From: Anaerolineae bacterium
GTDB lineage: Bacteria > Chloroflexota > Anaerolineae > JAFGEY01
Length of the DNA: 8,720 nucleotides
NCBI GenBank assembly: GCA_016929205.1
Contig: JAFGJF010000251.1
Span: 1-8,720 of the forward strand
Reading direction: 5' to 3'
The notes beneath the pieces were generated by a model. That model saw only the letters and a program-made list of their open reading frames with translations, did no database searches and had not been told where the DNA came from. Position numbers and translations under genes: made by a program. How positions within the stretch are numbered: position 1 is the first letter of the stretch; the number at the start of each line of letters is the position of its first letter. This document shows positions 1-5,851 of the stretch, one piece after another.

Positions 1-1
1 C

Positions 2-406
2 GTTTTTATCAAGCGCAAGTCGCGTGGCGGCCGGCCCGGGCTCGACCTGACCAAGGTTCAGACGGGGTCGGGTCAGACGATCAAGCTGGGTATTGCCGGC
101 TTGCCCCCCCAGGCCGAGAATGGGCTCAAGGAACTGTTCCCCAACGCCGAGATCGCCCAGGACGGCGGGTGTTTTATCGCCACGGCGGCCTATGGCAGCG
201 CCTTGGCGCCGCAGGTTGTGACGCTCTGTCACTTTCGCGATACCCGGCTCAGGTCGAGGCGTCTCGGGCGCTGGGTGATTGGCGTCTACGAACGTTGCTC
301 GCCTCCCTTGGCGGCCTGGATCGCCGACCGTCCCACCGCGCGAGTCTGGGTGCAGCGCCTGCTCTTGTCCCCGGCTATTTGGTTAGTACGCCGTTGGCTG
401 GCATAA
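2..406 (+). CDS. CFI-box-CTERM domain protein, 3' part only
   Basis: The frame is open from the left edge to a TAA at 404-406, giving the last 134 residues of a longer protein. Around residues 57-66 it carries the motif CFIATAAYGS, followed by a run of Leu/Arg residues, an FRD triplet, a GRW segment and an SPPLA segment. This order matches the CFI-box-CTERM domain, a short C-terminal module with an invariant Cys-Phe-Ile that is found at the ends of otherwise unrelated, often surface, proteins and is thought to act in sorting or anchoring. The last 30 residues are Leu/Trp/Arg-rich, which suits membrane association. The roughly 55 residues before the motif are not recognised. An internal TTG at 101 could be read as a start, but the frame is open upstream of it and the CTERM module normally ends a longer protein, so I treat the gene as truncated by the window. 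It converges with the minus-strand TPR gene. Confidence 0.75.
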   Translation, partial: VFIKRKSRGGRPGLDLTKVQTGSGQTIKLGIAGLPPQAENGLKELFPNAEIAQDGGCFIATAAYGSALAPQVVTLCHFRDTRLRSRRLGRWVIGVYERCSPPLAAWIADRPTARVWVQRLLLSPAIWLVRRWLA

Positions 407-450
407 GCAAATTCATCCTACCTTGCCTGCAATGTGGGCAATTTGTTTTC

Positions 451-490
451 AAATGCGGCACATCCCCCTGATGCGTCGCATTTTGTGTTT
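451..490 (+). terminator. weak candidate terminator after the CFI-box gene
   Basis: A perfect 7-bp inverted repeat (AAATGCG at 451-457, CGCATTT at 477-483) encloses a 19-base loop. It is followed by a T-rich tail, TTTTGTGTTT, at 481-490, which overlaps the stem end. It lies 45 bp after the stop of the plus-strand gene, between two converging genes. The stem is short and AT-rich at its base, so this is only suggestive. Confidence 0.3.
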
Positions 491-493
491 AGG

Positions 494-2707
494 TCAAAAG
501 GCGTCGTTATTTAATCGTAGCCAGTTGACAATCTCTGCGCTGGCAGGCCGGCTGCCGTCCAGGTAGACGATTTTGGCATAGAACAGGTAACTGTCAGGAC
601 AGTTTTTGGGCATCGACCCGGTAAACGTGTTTTCGGCCAGCCACATGCCGCTGCTGGCGTCGCGCACGGTGATTTTCCACCACACTTGCTGCCTGACCAG
701 GGCATAGCCATTGCTGTAAGCACAGCGCTGTATCTCGGTAAAGCCGGTGGTGAGGCACAGGGCAGCATTCAGGTGGGCAGGCAGCACCGCTTTCAGGCTG
801 GTGGGCAGCGCGATCAGGTCGCTGTTGATCGCTGCTTTGCCGGCACCGCTATGTTCTTGTGCCAATGCCAATCCTACGGCTGGCGAGATCGCGGCTTTGC
901 CCTGGCACGCTGTTGTCACGGCATCGGCGATGATCTGCCTGCCCGTTGCGTCGGTCAGATGGGCCAGCGCCCACAGCGCGCTGTCATAGCCGGACTGAGC
1001 TTCAACGGCGACGCGCTCGTCGTCCGTTGTCTCCACAGCGAGACCGAATTTGAGCATAGCGTCGCCGTATGCGCCTTGAGCGTGCAGTGCCGCGCCCCAC
1101 GCGCTGTACGTTTCCCCGATGGCAACCGCTGCGGCGTTTGCAGCCGGGTGTTGTGGAAAGGTATCGAGGATGGCCTGGTAGGTGACGAGGGCTGTGTCGT
1201 ACAGACCTGCTTCCTGCAGTGACTGCCCCCAGGCCAGATAGGCGCCGGGTAAACGCGCGCGGGCGTTGGAGGCAGCGCGGCCATTTGTATCGACCGCGAT
1301 GGCCTTTTCGTATGCTATGATCGCGTCCTGGTATGTTCTGGTGCGGCTCAAGACCTCACCCCAGTCGAGGTAAGCGCGGGCAGCGTCCGTTTGGGCGGCG
1401 GCGGTGATTCTGGGCGGGTGGATCTGCTCGTTTGCCGGCGGTTGCTGTTCTTCAAGTGCGATACTGGCCTGGTAATGGACGATCGCCGTCTCGAATTCTT
1501 GCGCGCGGTGCGCAGCGGCGGCCCAGTCATAGTGAAGTGAGGGTAGCATAGAACGAGCCCGTTTGGCCGGTGCAGCGTCTGGGTAGGTGGTGATCAGTGT
1601 TTCGTATAGCAAAAGAGCGTCCTGATATTCGCTGTTATCCCAATGGCGCTGTGCCCAGGCGGCATACGCTCCGGCGATATCGAGTTCGACCTGGTCCAGG
1701 TCGCTATTGGGGTAGGTTGCTGCATAGCTTTGCCAGGTGGCAATCGCCGCCCGATAGTCGTGCCCTGCGTGCAGTGCGTCGGCCCATTCGAGCGTGGTCG
1801 TTTGAATGGCCTCGTGGATCTGTTCTTGCCAGGTCGCGACTGGCAGGTCAGACATCGCGGCCTTACACATCGCGATTGCCTGCTCGTATTCGCCCTGCGT
1901 GCGCAGTGTGCGCGACCACGCCAGGATGCTTTCCGCGATCGCTTGCTCCAGCGCAGCGATGACCTGGGTGTTGTCCGTTTCGGCGATCGCCCGCTGGTAG
2001 TGCGAGATGGCACGCTCATATTCGCCATGTTCTCGCTGAGCATCGCCCCATTCCCCATACGTTTCCCAGATCGCCTGTTGCGCTTTTGCCGTCCACGCTG
2101 CGTCTACATCCGTTTCTTGCGCCAATTGAAACGACGCAATTGCCTCTGCATAACTAGTTTGCGCACGGCCGGCTGCACCCGCCGCATAATAAACAGCCGG
2201 GATGGCTCGTTCGGCCTGGCTTGCTTGAGGACTGGATGGATAGGTGAACAGCAGTATCTGGTATCGTTCGATCGCCGTTTGCGGCGCGCCCGCTTGCTCT
2301 GCTTCTTTTGCCCAGGCCAGGTAGGCCGCTGGATGCTCGCGATCGACCAGCACGATCAGCGGATCGGTGGGGTGGGTGGTCCGGAACTGGGCGTACAGCG
2401 CGATGGCTGTTTCATAGTTGCGGTTGCTGGCGGCCTGGCGTGCGTCCAGGTAGGCCCGGCAGATCGCTTGATTTTTGGCTGCCAGGGCGACAAACTCGCC
2501 GAGCGCCGGGGAGTAGTGAGCGATGACGCGATCGTATTTCTGGACCGCCAGGTAAGCGTCCAGTTCGTTGTGGGCTTTGATGCCCTGGTTGGTTAGTGCC
2601 TGACCAATAGCCCAATAAACAGCGACTCCGATAACGGCCAAGGCGACAACGGCTGCGATGAGGCTAATAGTCCATTTCCGTTTGCTCAATTTGGTTTGCA
2701 CGCGCAT
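494..2707 (-). CDS. membrane-anchored long TPR-repeat protein
   Basis: 737 residues. A basic N-terminus (KLSKRK) is followed by one hydrophobic helix at about residues 13-38, giving an N-in signal anchor with the rest outside the cytoplasm. Residues 126-574 are about ten tandem TPR-like units, most exactly 44 residues long. Each has a Y-x-x-W-[AG] start, a G-x-Y-x-x-A-[IL] turn and usually a closing TYP. One unit, at 389-442, carries a 10-residue insert rich in Pro/Gln. Residues 82-125 look like a degenerate further unit. The last 110 or so residues (about 625-737) are not TPR. They look like a beta-rich domain with cysteines at 651, 662 and 703 and a TFTGSMPKNCP segment, which I cannot assign. 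TPR arrays usually hold protein complexes together, so a scaffold or assembly role at the envelope is likely. Partner and process are unknown. The start ATG at 2705-2707 has no clear ribosome binding site but lies about 50 nt downstream of a good promoter. Confidence 0.9.
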   Translation of the reverse strand: MRVQTKLSKRKWTISLIAAVVALAVIGVAVYWAIGQALTNQGIKAHNELDAYLAVQKYDRVIAHYSPALGEFVALAAKNQAICRAYLDARQAASNRNYETAIALYAQFRTTHPTDPLIVLVDREHPAAYLAWAKEAEQAGAPQTAIERYQILLFTYPSSPQASQAERAIPAVYYAAGAAGRAQTSYAEAIASFQLAQETDVDAAWTAKAQQAIWETYGEWGDAQREHGEYERAISHYQRAIAETDNTQVIAALEQAIAESILAWSRTLRTQGEYEQAIAMCKAAMSDLPVATWQEQIHEAIQTTTLEWADALHAGHDYRAAIATWQSYAATYPNSDLDQVELDIAGAYAAWAQRHWDNSEYQDALLLYETLITTYPDAAPAKRARSMLPSLHYDWAAAAHRAQEFETAIVHYQASIALEEQQPPANEQIHPPRITAAAQTDAARAYLDWGEVLSRTRTYQDAIIAYEKAIAVDTNGRAASNARARLPGAYLAWGQSLQEAGLYDTALVTYQAILDTFPQHPAANAAAVAIGETYSAWGAALHAQGAYGDAMLKFGLAVETTDDERVAVEAQSGYDSALWALAHLTDATGRQIIADAVTTACQGKAAISPAVGLALAQEHSGAGKAAINSDLIALPTSLKAVLPAHLNAALCLTTGFTEIQRCAYSNGYALVRQQVWWKITVRDASSGMWLAENTFTGSMPKNCPDSYLFYAKIVYLDGSRPASAEIVNWLRLNNDAF
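986..2332 (-). repeat. ten tandem 44-residue TPR-like units
   Basis: Within the TPR protein, unit boundaries fall at residues 126, 170, 214, 258, 302, 345, 389, 443, 487 and 531. The spacing is 44 residues (132 bp), with one unit of 43 and one of 54. The conserved Trp stands at 132, 220, 264, 308, 351, 395, 449, 493 and 537, and is Ala at 176. A normal TPR is 34 residues, so each unit has about ten extra residues, ending in an Ala-Ile-like pair, that probably extend or add a helix. The units have diverged in sequence while keeping their length. Confidence 0.8.
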
Positions 2708-2761
2708 TTAGGCATGGTCCGATTTGGATATCGGGATCAATCAAAGGGACAAGAGGATGAG

Positions 2762-2790
2762 AGTGTAGCACCATTCCGTGTTTGCGTCAA
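2762..2790 (-). promoter_or_regulatory. sigma70/sigmaA-type promoter of the TPR gene
   Basis: Read on the minus strand, TTGACG (2785-2790), a 17-bp spacer and TACACT (2762-2767) match the housekeeping promoter consensus at 5/6 and 4/6 positions with ideal spacing. It lies 55-83 bp before the ATG of the TPR gene, in the 116-bp gap after the dioxygenase gene. The TPR gene therefore has its own transcript. No terminator hairpin is evident between the two genes, so readthrough is possible. Confidence 0.65.
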
Positions 2791-2823
2791 TCCGTCGTGG
2801 CGGTATGGTCATATGTCACGTTC

Positions 2824-3606
2824 TTAGTGGATGGTCAATCCTCGCATCGAGATCGTTCCATAAACGACCTTTTCGTTGAAAAAGGTGATCGATTCATCCT
2901 TTGTCTGTAGGGCGATCGCGTACAGTAGCGGCAAATAGTGTTCTGGCGTGGGTACAGCCAGGTGTCCCATTTGTCCAACCAGGTGATAGTCTGTCAGCGC
3001 CTGGTGATCGCGATCGAGCAGGCGTTGTTTGACCCAGTCGTCGAACGCGATCGCCCAATCGTATGCTGTTCCGTCGAATCGGGCCATCCGCAGGTTGTGT
3101 ACCACGTTGCCGCTGCCGACGATCAAGACACCTTGTTCTCGCAGAGGGGATAATTCTTGTGCCAGGGCATAGTGGTAGGACGCGGTTTGTGTCCTGTCCA
3201 GGCTCAACTGGTAGGTGGGAACGTTCGCGTCGGGATACATCCGGCACAATACGGACCACGTGCCATGGTCCAATCCCCACTCATCGGTCAGGTGAACGTC
3301 TGCCCTGTGCACGATCTGTTTTGTCTGTCTGGCGAAATGCGGGGCGCCGGGCGCGGGATACAGCATTTCGGACAGTTCCTGGGGAAAGCCGTAAAAGTCG
3401 TGGATTGTTTCCGGACGGTCCATTGCGGTCACGAATGTGCCTGTGGTCTCCCAATGTGCGGAAATGCAGAGGATTGTTTGTGACATAGACAGGGCTTTAC
3501 CCACAGTGGACCAGGTGCGGCTGAATTCGTTATCCTCGATGGCATTCATCGGCGATCCGTGTCCGACGAACAGGACCGGCATTTTTGGCGTTTTTGTAAA
3601 GGTCAT
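2824..3606 (-). CDS. ygiD: 4,5-DOPA extradiol dioxygenase-like protein (LigB superfamily, YgiD type)
   Basis: 260 residues, the usual length for the YgiD/COG3384 family, and complete. Family motifs appear in order: FVGHGSPMNA (His16), ISAHWET (His51), HDFYGFP (69-75), GLDHGTWSVL (His114), GSGNVVHNL (His170) and PTPEHYLPLLY (His223). In this family His16, His51, His170 and His223 contribute to the metal site and His114 is the likely acid-base residue; all are kept. The family belongs to the LigB-type extradiol ring-cleaving dioxygenases, with plant and bacterial members acting on L-DOPA and related catechols. The natural substrate in bacteria is often unknown. There is no signal peptide, so it is cytoplasmic. 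The start ATG at 3604-3606 has a GAGGG ribosome binding site 8 bases upstream (3615-3619). It has its own consensus promoter flanked by palindromes and no catechol-pathway neighbours, which suggests an inducible stand-alone enzyme. Confidence 0.92.
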   Translation of the reverse strand: MTFTKTPKMPVLFVGHGSPMNAIEDNEFSRTWSTVGKALSMSQTILCISAHWETTGTFVTAMDRPETIHDFYGFPQELSEMLYPAPGAPHFARQTKQIVHRADVHLTDEWGLDHGTWSVLCRMYPDANVPTYQLSLDRTQTASYHYALAQELSPLREQGVLIVGSGNVVHNLRMARFDGTAYDWAIAFDDWVKQRLLDRDHQALTDYHLVGQMGHLAVPTPEHYLPLLYAIALQTKDESITFFNEKVVYGTISMRGLTIH

Positions 3607-3663
3607 CGTGCATTCCCTCTAGAGCAGTTGATCGTTCTAGGATATTCTTCAAAGGAGATATTT

Positions 3664-3679
3664 TAATATTGAAATATTA
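3664..3679. promoter_or_regulatory. palindromic operator candidate just downstream of the dioxygenase promoter
   Basis: A perfect inverted repeat of 7-bp arms with a 2-base centre: TAATATT-GA-AATATTA. It sits about +3 to +18 relative to the expected transcription start of the dioxygenase gene, a place where a bound dimer would block transcription. Size and AT-rich symmetry suit MarR- or HTH-type repressors. A second half-like TTGAAAT (3684-3690) repeats the one at 3669-3675 with a 15-bp offset and overlaps the -10 box. No regulator gene is in the window. Confidence 0.45.
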
Positions 3680-3688
3680 CACGTTGAA

Positions 3689-3717
3689 ATTATACTCTGT
3701 CGGTGGGCGTTTGTCAA
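3689..3717 (-). promoter_or_regulatory. perfect consensus promoter of the dioxygenase gene
   Basis: On the minus strand, TTGACA (3712-3717), a 17-bp spacer and TATAAT (3689-3694) match the housekeeping sigma consensus at all 12 positions. The expected start is near 3682, giving a leader of about 75 nt before the ATG at 3606. So strong a core promoter is usually held in check by a repressor, which fits the palindromes on either side. Confidence 0.8.
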
Positions 3718-3727
3718 GGTTATTGGG

Positions 3728-3739
3728 CGCAATATTGCG
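3728..3739. promoter_or_regulatory. 12-bp perfect palindrome upstream of the -35 box
   Basis: CGCAATATTGCG is fully self-complementary and is centred about 51 bp upstream of the expected start of the dioxygenase transcript. It shares the AATATT core with both arms of the palindrome at 3664-3679, so one regulator could bridge or bind both. Chance occurrence cannot be excluded. Confidence 0.35.
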
Positions 3740-3809
3740 GGTTTAGAGTGGGGGGATGTTCCGGTCTTTTCCAGCCGACTGGGTACCGCTTCCGGTTTGC
3801 CTGAAACGG

Positions 3810-3841
3810 CAAAGGCTCTCGGCATTTGCCGAGAGCCTTTG
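3810..3841 (-). terminator. strong hairpin terminator after the DUF4097 gene
   Basis: A perfect 14-bp stem (3810-3823 with 3828-3841) closes a 4-base loop. Its core is GGCTCTCGGC paired with GCCGAGAGCC, with three A-T pairs near its base. It begins 29 bp past the stop codon of the minus-strand DUF4097 gene. The minus-strand tail, TTTGCCGTTT, is only moderately T-rich, but the stem is very stable. It also shields the dioxygenase promoter from readthrough. Confidence 0.75.
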
Positions 3842-3869
3842 TGTTGAGTGGATTAAACTGCCTGGTAGA

Positions 3870-4880
3870 CTATTCTTTGAGCAGATCGAGCGCCTCATCG
3901 ACGCTGATCTCGCCGCGCTCGACCATTTGCAGGATTTCGGCCTTGGATTTGGCTTCTTGTTCCGGCTGTTGCGGTACCTTGACCACGATCGGCTCGGCGG
4001 GTGGCGCCGGGGGAGCGGGCGGAGCAGGCGGCGCGGGTGGTGGCGGCGGCGCTTCTGCTGCTGGTCTGACTTTGACTTCGGAGGTTGTCTGTACGTTTCC
4101 GCTGTCGATGTGCAAACTGCCGTTCACGGTGTGAAAGCTGATCTCGGCCGTTGGCCCATCGCCGCTGCCGATGGTGCCGTGCCAACTGCCAAACTGCTTT
4201 TGGATTGATTGGGCAGGCTGGGCACATTTGACGTGGAGATTGACGCCGTGTGCCGACACATTTGCCCTGAACCCGTCCTGTACATTCAGGTGGCAATTGC
4301 CGTTCACGGTCTTGAATTCATAATGCCCCTCTGAGCTGAGTGCGGCATCGATCTTGATCGTACCATTGACGGTTTCGGTGTTCAGGGCATGCAGGGCGCC
4401 ACCTTGTACCTTGAGCGTGCCGTTGACGGCATTGAGCTTGGCGCTGCCGTGCAGGTTTGCCGCGTTCAGTGCGCCGTTGACCGATTTTGCATCAACCTCG
4501 CCGCTCACGTTTTCCAGGTCGGTTGCCCCATCCACATTGTCGACTCGAACGGTTCCTTCTATCTCACCGATCCGGATCGGCCCGTGAACGCATTTGATCT
4601 TGACATTGCTGTTGCGGGGGACGTAAACCGTATAGTCCACCGCCTTTTTTTGCCCAATCCGGCTCAGCCAATCCATAAAACCGTTCTCGCTCTTGGTTTT
4701 TGCTACCACCTTGCGGCCGTCCTGGTTGATCTCAACTTCGATGTCGTCGCTGTGTTTGACGACGACCACCTGTGTCTGCGGCTTGTCCCAGCCTGTGACT
4801 TCGATCTTGCCTTCGACGTTCTTGACCACCAGATCGCATCCTTCAGGTGTGTCAAAGAGTTTTGTCATTTCTTGTGCCAT
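3870..4880 (-). CDS. DUF4097-family beta-repeat protein with C-terminal SHOCT-like domain
   Basis: 336 residues from the chosen start. Residues 1-250 or so form a repetitive beta-strand domain of the DUF4097 kind. Short strands recur around Val-Asn-Gly turns (SVNGAL, AVNGTL, TVNGTI, TVNGNC, TVNGSL), consistent with a right-handed beta-helix or roll. A Pro/Ala linker (3996-4052) follows. The last 26 residues or so (KAEILQMVERGEISVDEALDLLKE) are a SHOCT-like helical hairpin, a short element often found at the ends of such proteins and thought to mediate oligomerisation. There is no signal peptide or membrane helix, so it is probably cytoplasmic or membrane-peripheral. The function of the family is unknown. 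I chose the ATG at 4880 because AAGGAG stands 10 bases before it (4891-4896). An in-frame ATG at 4907 would add nine residues that include this ribosome binding site and has none of its own. Its own promoter and terminator mark a single-gene unit. Confidence 0.85.
   Translation of the reverse strand: MAQEMTKLFDTPEGCDLVVKNVEGKIEVTGWDKPQTQVVVVKHSDDIEVEINQDGRKVVAKTKSENGFMDWLSRIGQKKAVDYTVYVPRNSNVKIKCVHGPIRIGEIEGTVRVDNVDGATDLENVSGEVDAKSVNGALNAANLHGSAKLNAVNGTLKVQGGALHALNTETVNGTIKIDAALSSEGHYEFKTVNGNCHLNVQDGFRANVSAHGVNLHVKCAQPAQSIQKQFGSWHGTIGSGDGPTAEISFHTVNGSLHIDSGNVQTTSEVKVRPAAEAPPPPPAPPAPPAPPAPPAEPIVVKVPQQPEQEAKSKAEILQMVERGEISVDEALDLLKE
3996..4052 (-). repeat. Pro/Ala-rich linker repeat inside the DUF4097 protein
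   Basis: Nineteen codons encode only Pro and Ala, mostly as tandem Ala-Pro-Pro triplets after a run of five Pro. The DNA is almost all G and C and consists of degenerate 9-bp repeats, so copy number may vary between strains. It joins the beta domain to the SHOCT-like tail as a stiff spacer. Confidence 0.7.
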
Positions 4881-4890
4881 TTTCCTTGCT

Positions 4891-4896
4891 CTCCTT
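4891..4896 (-). promoter_or_regulatory. ribosome binding site deciding the DUF4097 start
   Basis: AAGGAG on the minus strand lies 10 bases before the ATG at 4880, with a second purine patch, AAGGAAA, directly before the ATG. The alternative upstream ATG at 4907 is preceded by an A/T run without any ribosome binding site. Confidence 0.6.
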
Positions 4897-4933
4897 GTGT
4901 TACACATTTTTGAAAAAATACAATTCGAAGAAA

Positions 4934-4950
4934 ATTCAGATTCAGATTCA
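4934..4950. repeat. short hexanucleotide repeat in the DUF4097 leader
   Basis: ATTCAG is repeated twice and followed by ATTCA (2.8 copies of a 6-bp unit). It falls in the untranslated leader between the promoter at 4973-5001 and the ribosome binding site. Slippage here would change leader length, not reading frame. Confidence 0.5.
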
Positions 4951-4972
4951 ATTTATCAATGTTCTGATTAAA

Positions 4973-5001
4973 ATTATAGCACATGAATCAATTTTTGTCA
5001 A
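4973..5001 (-). promoter_or_regulatory. perfect consensus promoter of the DUF4097 gene
   Basis: On the minus strand, TTGACA (4996-5001), a 17-bp spacer and TATAAT (4973-4978) match the housekeeping consensus fully. The expected start is near 4966, giving a leader of about 86 nt before the ATG at 4880. It lies in an AT-rich island spanning roughly 4,900-5,090, with A/T-rich sequence upstream of the -35 that could serve as an UP element. Confidence 0.8.
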
Positions 5002-5017
5002 TAGTGAATTAAAAAAA

Positions 5018-5033
5018 TTGATGAAAACATCAA
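5018..5033. promoter_or_regulatory. inverted repeat upstream of the DUF4097 promoter
   Basis: TTGATG-AAAA-CATCAA is a perfect 6-bp inverted repeat with a 4-base centre, 17 bp upstream of the -35 box of the DUF4097 gene. It could bind a dimeric regulator or be chance in AT-rich DNA. Directly beside it (5011-5017) is a run of seven A. Confidence 0.3.
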
Positions 5034-5057
5034 CGTTTCCTCTATTTTCTTGGGTAA

Positions 5058-5074
5058 ATTGTCTAGTCTACAAT
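5058..5074 (+). promoter_or_regulatory. possible operator/-10 region before the HAD gene
   Basis: ATTGTCTAGTCTACAAT is an imperfect palindrome (5-bp perfect outer arms). The core TTGTCTAG resembles GntR-family operator half-sites. It overlaps TACAAT (5069-5074), a 5/6 match to a -10 box on the plus strand, but no good -35 stands 16-18 bp upstream. A second poor option downstream is TTGACT-N17-TACGCT. The plus-strand promoter for the following genes is therefore unsettled. Confidence 0.25.
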
Positions 5075-5131
5075 CCGATGTTTGACTTTTAGCCGGATCT
5101 GTTGTACGCTTGGGTTCTTTGACCAAACTAG

Positions 5132-5296
5132 CTCAAGCGGCTGCTTGGCTCTGCGCCCGTGCCACTACGGCGCACTGCGGCCACGGCCGAACTGAAACGG
5201 CTGGTCGATGCGATCGACGCGCTTGGTGGGGATGGCGGGTTGCCAAACCTGGCGCGAGAGGTGATCGAAATGTTAGAGAGCGAGGGAGCGTCGTGA
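5132..5296 (+). pseudogene. 3' remnant of an unidentified gene overlapping the HAD gene
   Basis: A frame runs from just after a TAG at 5129-5131 to the TGA at 5294-5296. Its last 35 residues look like real protein: charged amphipathic helix (ELKRLVDAIDALGG), a Gly turn, then a second helix (NLAREVIEMLESEG). The stop overlaps the start of the next gene as GTGA, the usual arrangement of coupled genes in an operon. There is no ATG and no ribosome binding site in this frame; only a GTG at 5159 could start a 45-residue peptide. Immediately upstream the DNA turns AT-rich and the frame is closed. I read it as the tail of a gene whose front has been lost, though a tiny intact gene is possible. The family is not recognised. 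Confidence 0.4.
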
Positions 5297-5763
5297 TCAA
5301 AGTCGAGATTCCGGGACACAAAGTGCTGCACATCGAGCACGTGGTGCTGGATTACAATGGAACGATGGCCATCGATGGCGAGCTGATTGCCGGCGTCGCG
5401 GACGCACTGGTCCGCCTGGCCGATCATCTCGACGTCCACGTCGTCACCGCCGACACCTTTGGCAAGGCGCGCAGCCGGCTGCAAGGTGTGCCCTGTACGC
5501 TGGCCATCCTGCCAGCCGGCGACCAGGCGGAGGCCAAGCGCACCTATGTGCAGCAGCTTGGTGCGGAGCGCACTGTTTGCATGGGAAACGGCCGCAACGA
5601 CCGGATGATGCTCGATGAGGCAGCGCTGGGGTTGGTTGTTGTCCAGCGAGAAGGTGCGGCTGTGGAAACGCTGCTTGCCGCTGATGTCGTTTGTGAGAGC
5701 ATTGTCGATGCCCTGGACCTGTTGCTGAACCCGCTTCGGCTCAAGGCAACGCTACGGTCTTGA
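5293..5763 (+). CDS. soluble P-type-ATPase-like HAD protein (COG4087)
   Basis: 156 residues, close to the usual length of the COG4087 soluble P-type ATPase family, whose archaeal member MJ0968 is a free-standing relative of the P-type ATPase phosphorylation domain. HAD motifs are seen in order: motif I DYNGT with nucleophile Asp20 and Thr24, motif II Thr52 in VVTAD, motif III Lys82, motif IV GNGRND with Asn102 and Asp103. Most HAD phosphatases have a second Asp two residues after the nucleophile. Here it is Asn22, as expected where the phosphoaspartate should last longer (P-type ATPases have Thr there). There is no cap domain and no membrane helix, so it is a cytosolic phosphatase or phosphotransferase of unknown substrate. 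The start is the GTG at 5293, with a GAGGGAG ribosome binding site about 4 bases upstream. A longer frame reaching back to 5110 exists, but its extra residues fall in another frame from the coding-like remnant. Confidence 0.85.
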   Translation: MIKVEIPGHKVLHIEHVVLDYNGTMAIDGELIAGVADALVRLADHLDVHVVTADTFGKARSRLQGVPCTLAILPAGDQAEAKRTYVQQLGAERTVCMGNGRNDRMMLDEAALGLVVVQREGAAVETLLAADVVCESIVDALDLLLNPLRLKATLRS

Positions 5764-5768
5764 TTAAG

Positions 5769-5818
5769 CGTTGGGAGGCGGCCTGGGACTGCCCAACGTC
5801 GCCGCGATGGGACGGCGA
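5769..5818. terminator. two back-to-back hairpins after the HAD gene
   Basis: Hairpin one is CGTTGGG (5769-5775) with CCCAACG (5792-5798), a perfect 7-bp stem with a 16-base loop. Hairpin two starts at the next base: TCGCCG (5799-5804) with CGGCGA (5813-5818), loop 8. They begin 6 bp past the stop codon. Neither is followed by a T run, so they may be a factor-dependent terminator, an RNA-stabilising end or a REP-like element. Confidence 0.4.
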
Positions 5819-5851
5819 ACCATTGCCTCAATCTGCAAGCAGGATGGGCGG

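Noticed and set aside
686..1222. 178-residue open frame on the plus strand
   Set aside because: Antisense to the TPR gene with no domain signal; explained by the high GC content of the coding strand.
1643..2596. 317-residue open frame on the plus strand
   Set aside because: It lies wholly inside the well-supported TPR gene on the other strand, has an unstructured Arg/Cys-rich translation and no ribosome binding site; it is a shadow.
3810..3841. Possible plus-strand terminator
   Set aside because: There is no plus-strand gene upstream that would use it; the nearest genes on both sides are on the minus strand, so it serves the DUF4097 gene.
5081..5109. TTGACT-N17-TACGCT as the promoter of the HAD gene
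   Set aside because: Spacing is right but the -10 box matches only 3 of 6 positions, so I did not call it a promoter.
5769..5798. GTTGGG...CCCAAC pair resembling integron attC core sites
   Set aside because: In attC the AAC-type core comes first and the GTT-type core last. Here the order is reversed, and there is no integrase or cassette array.
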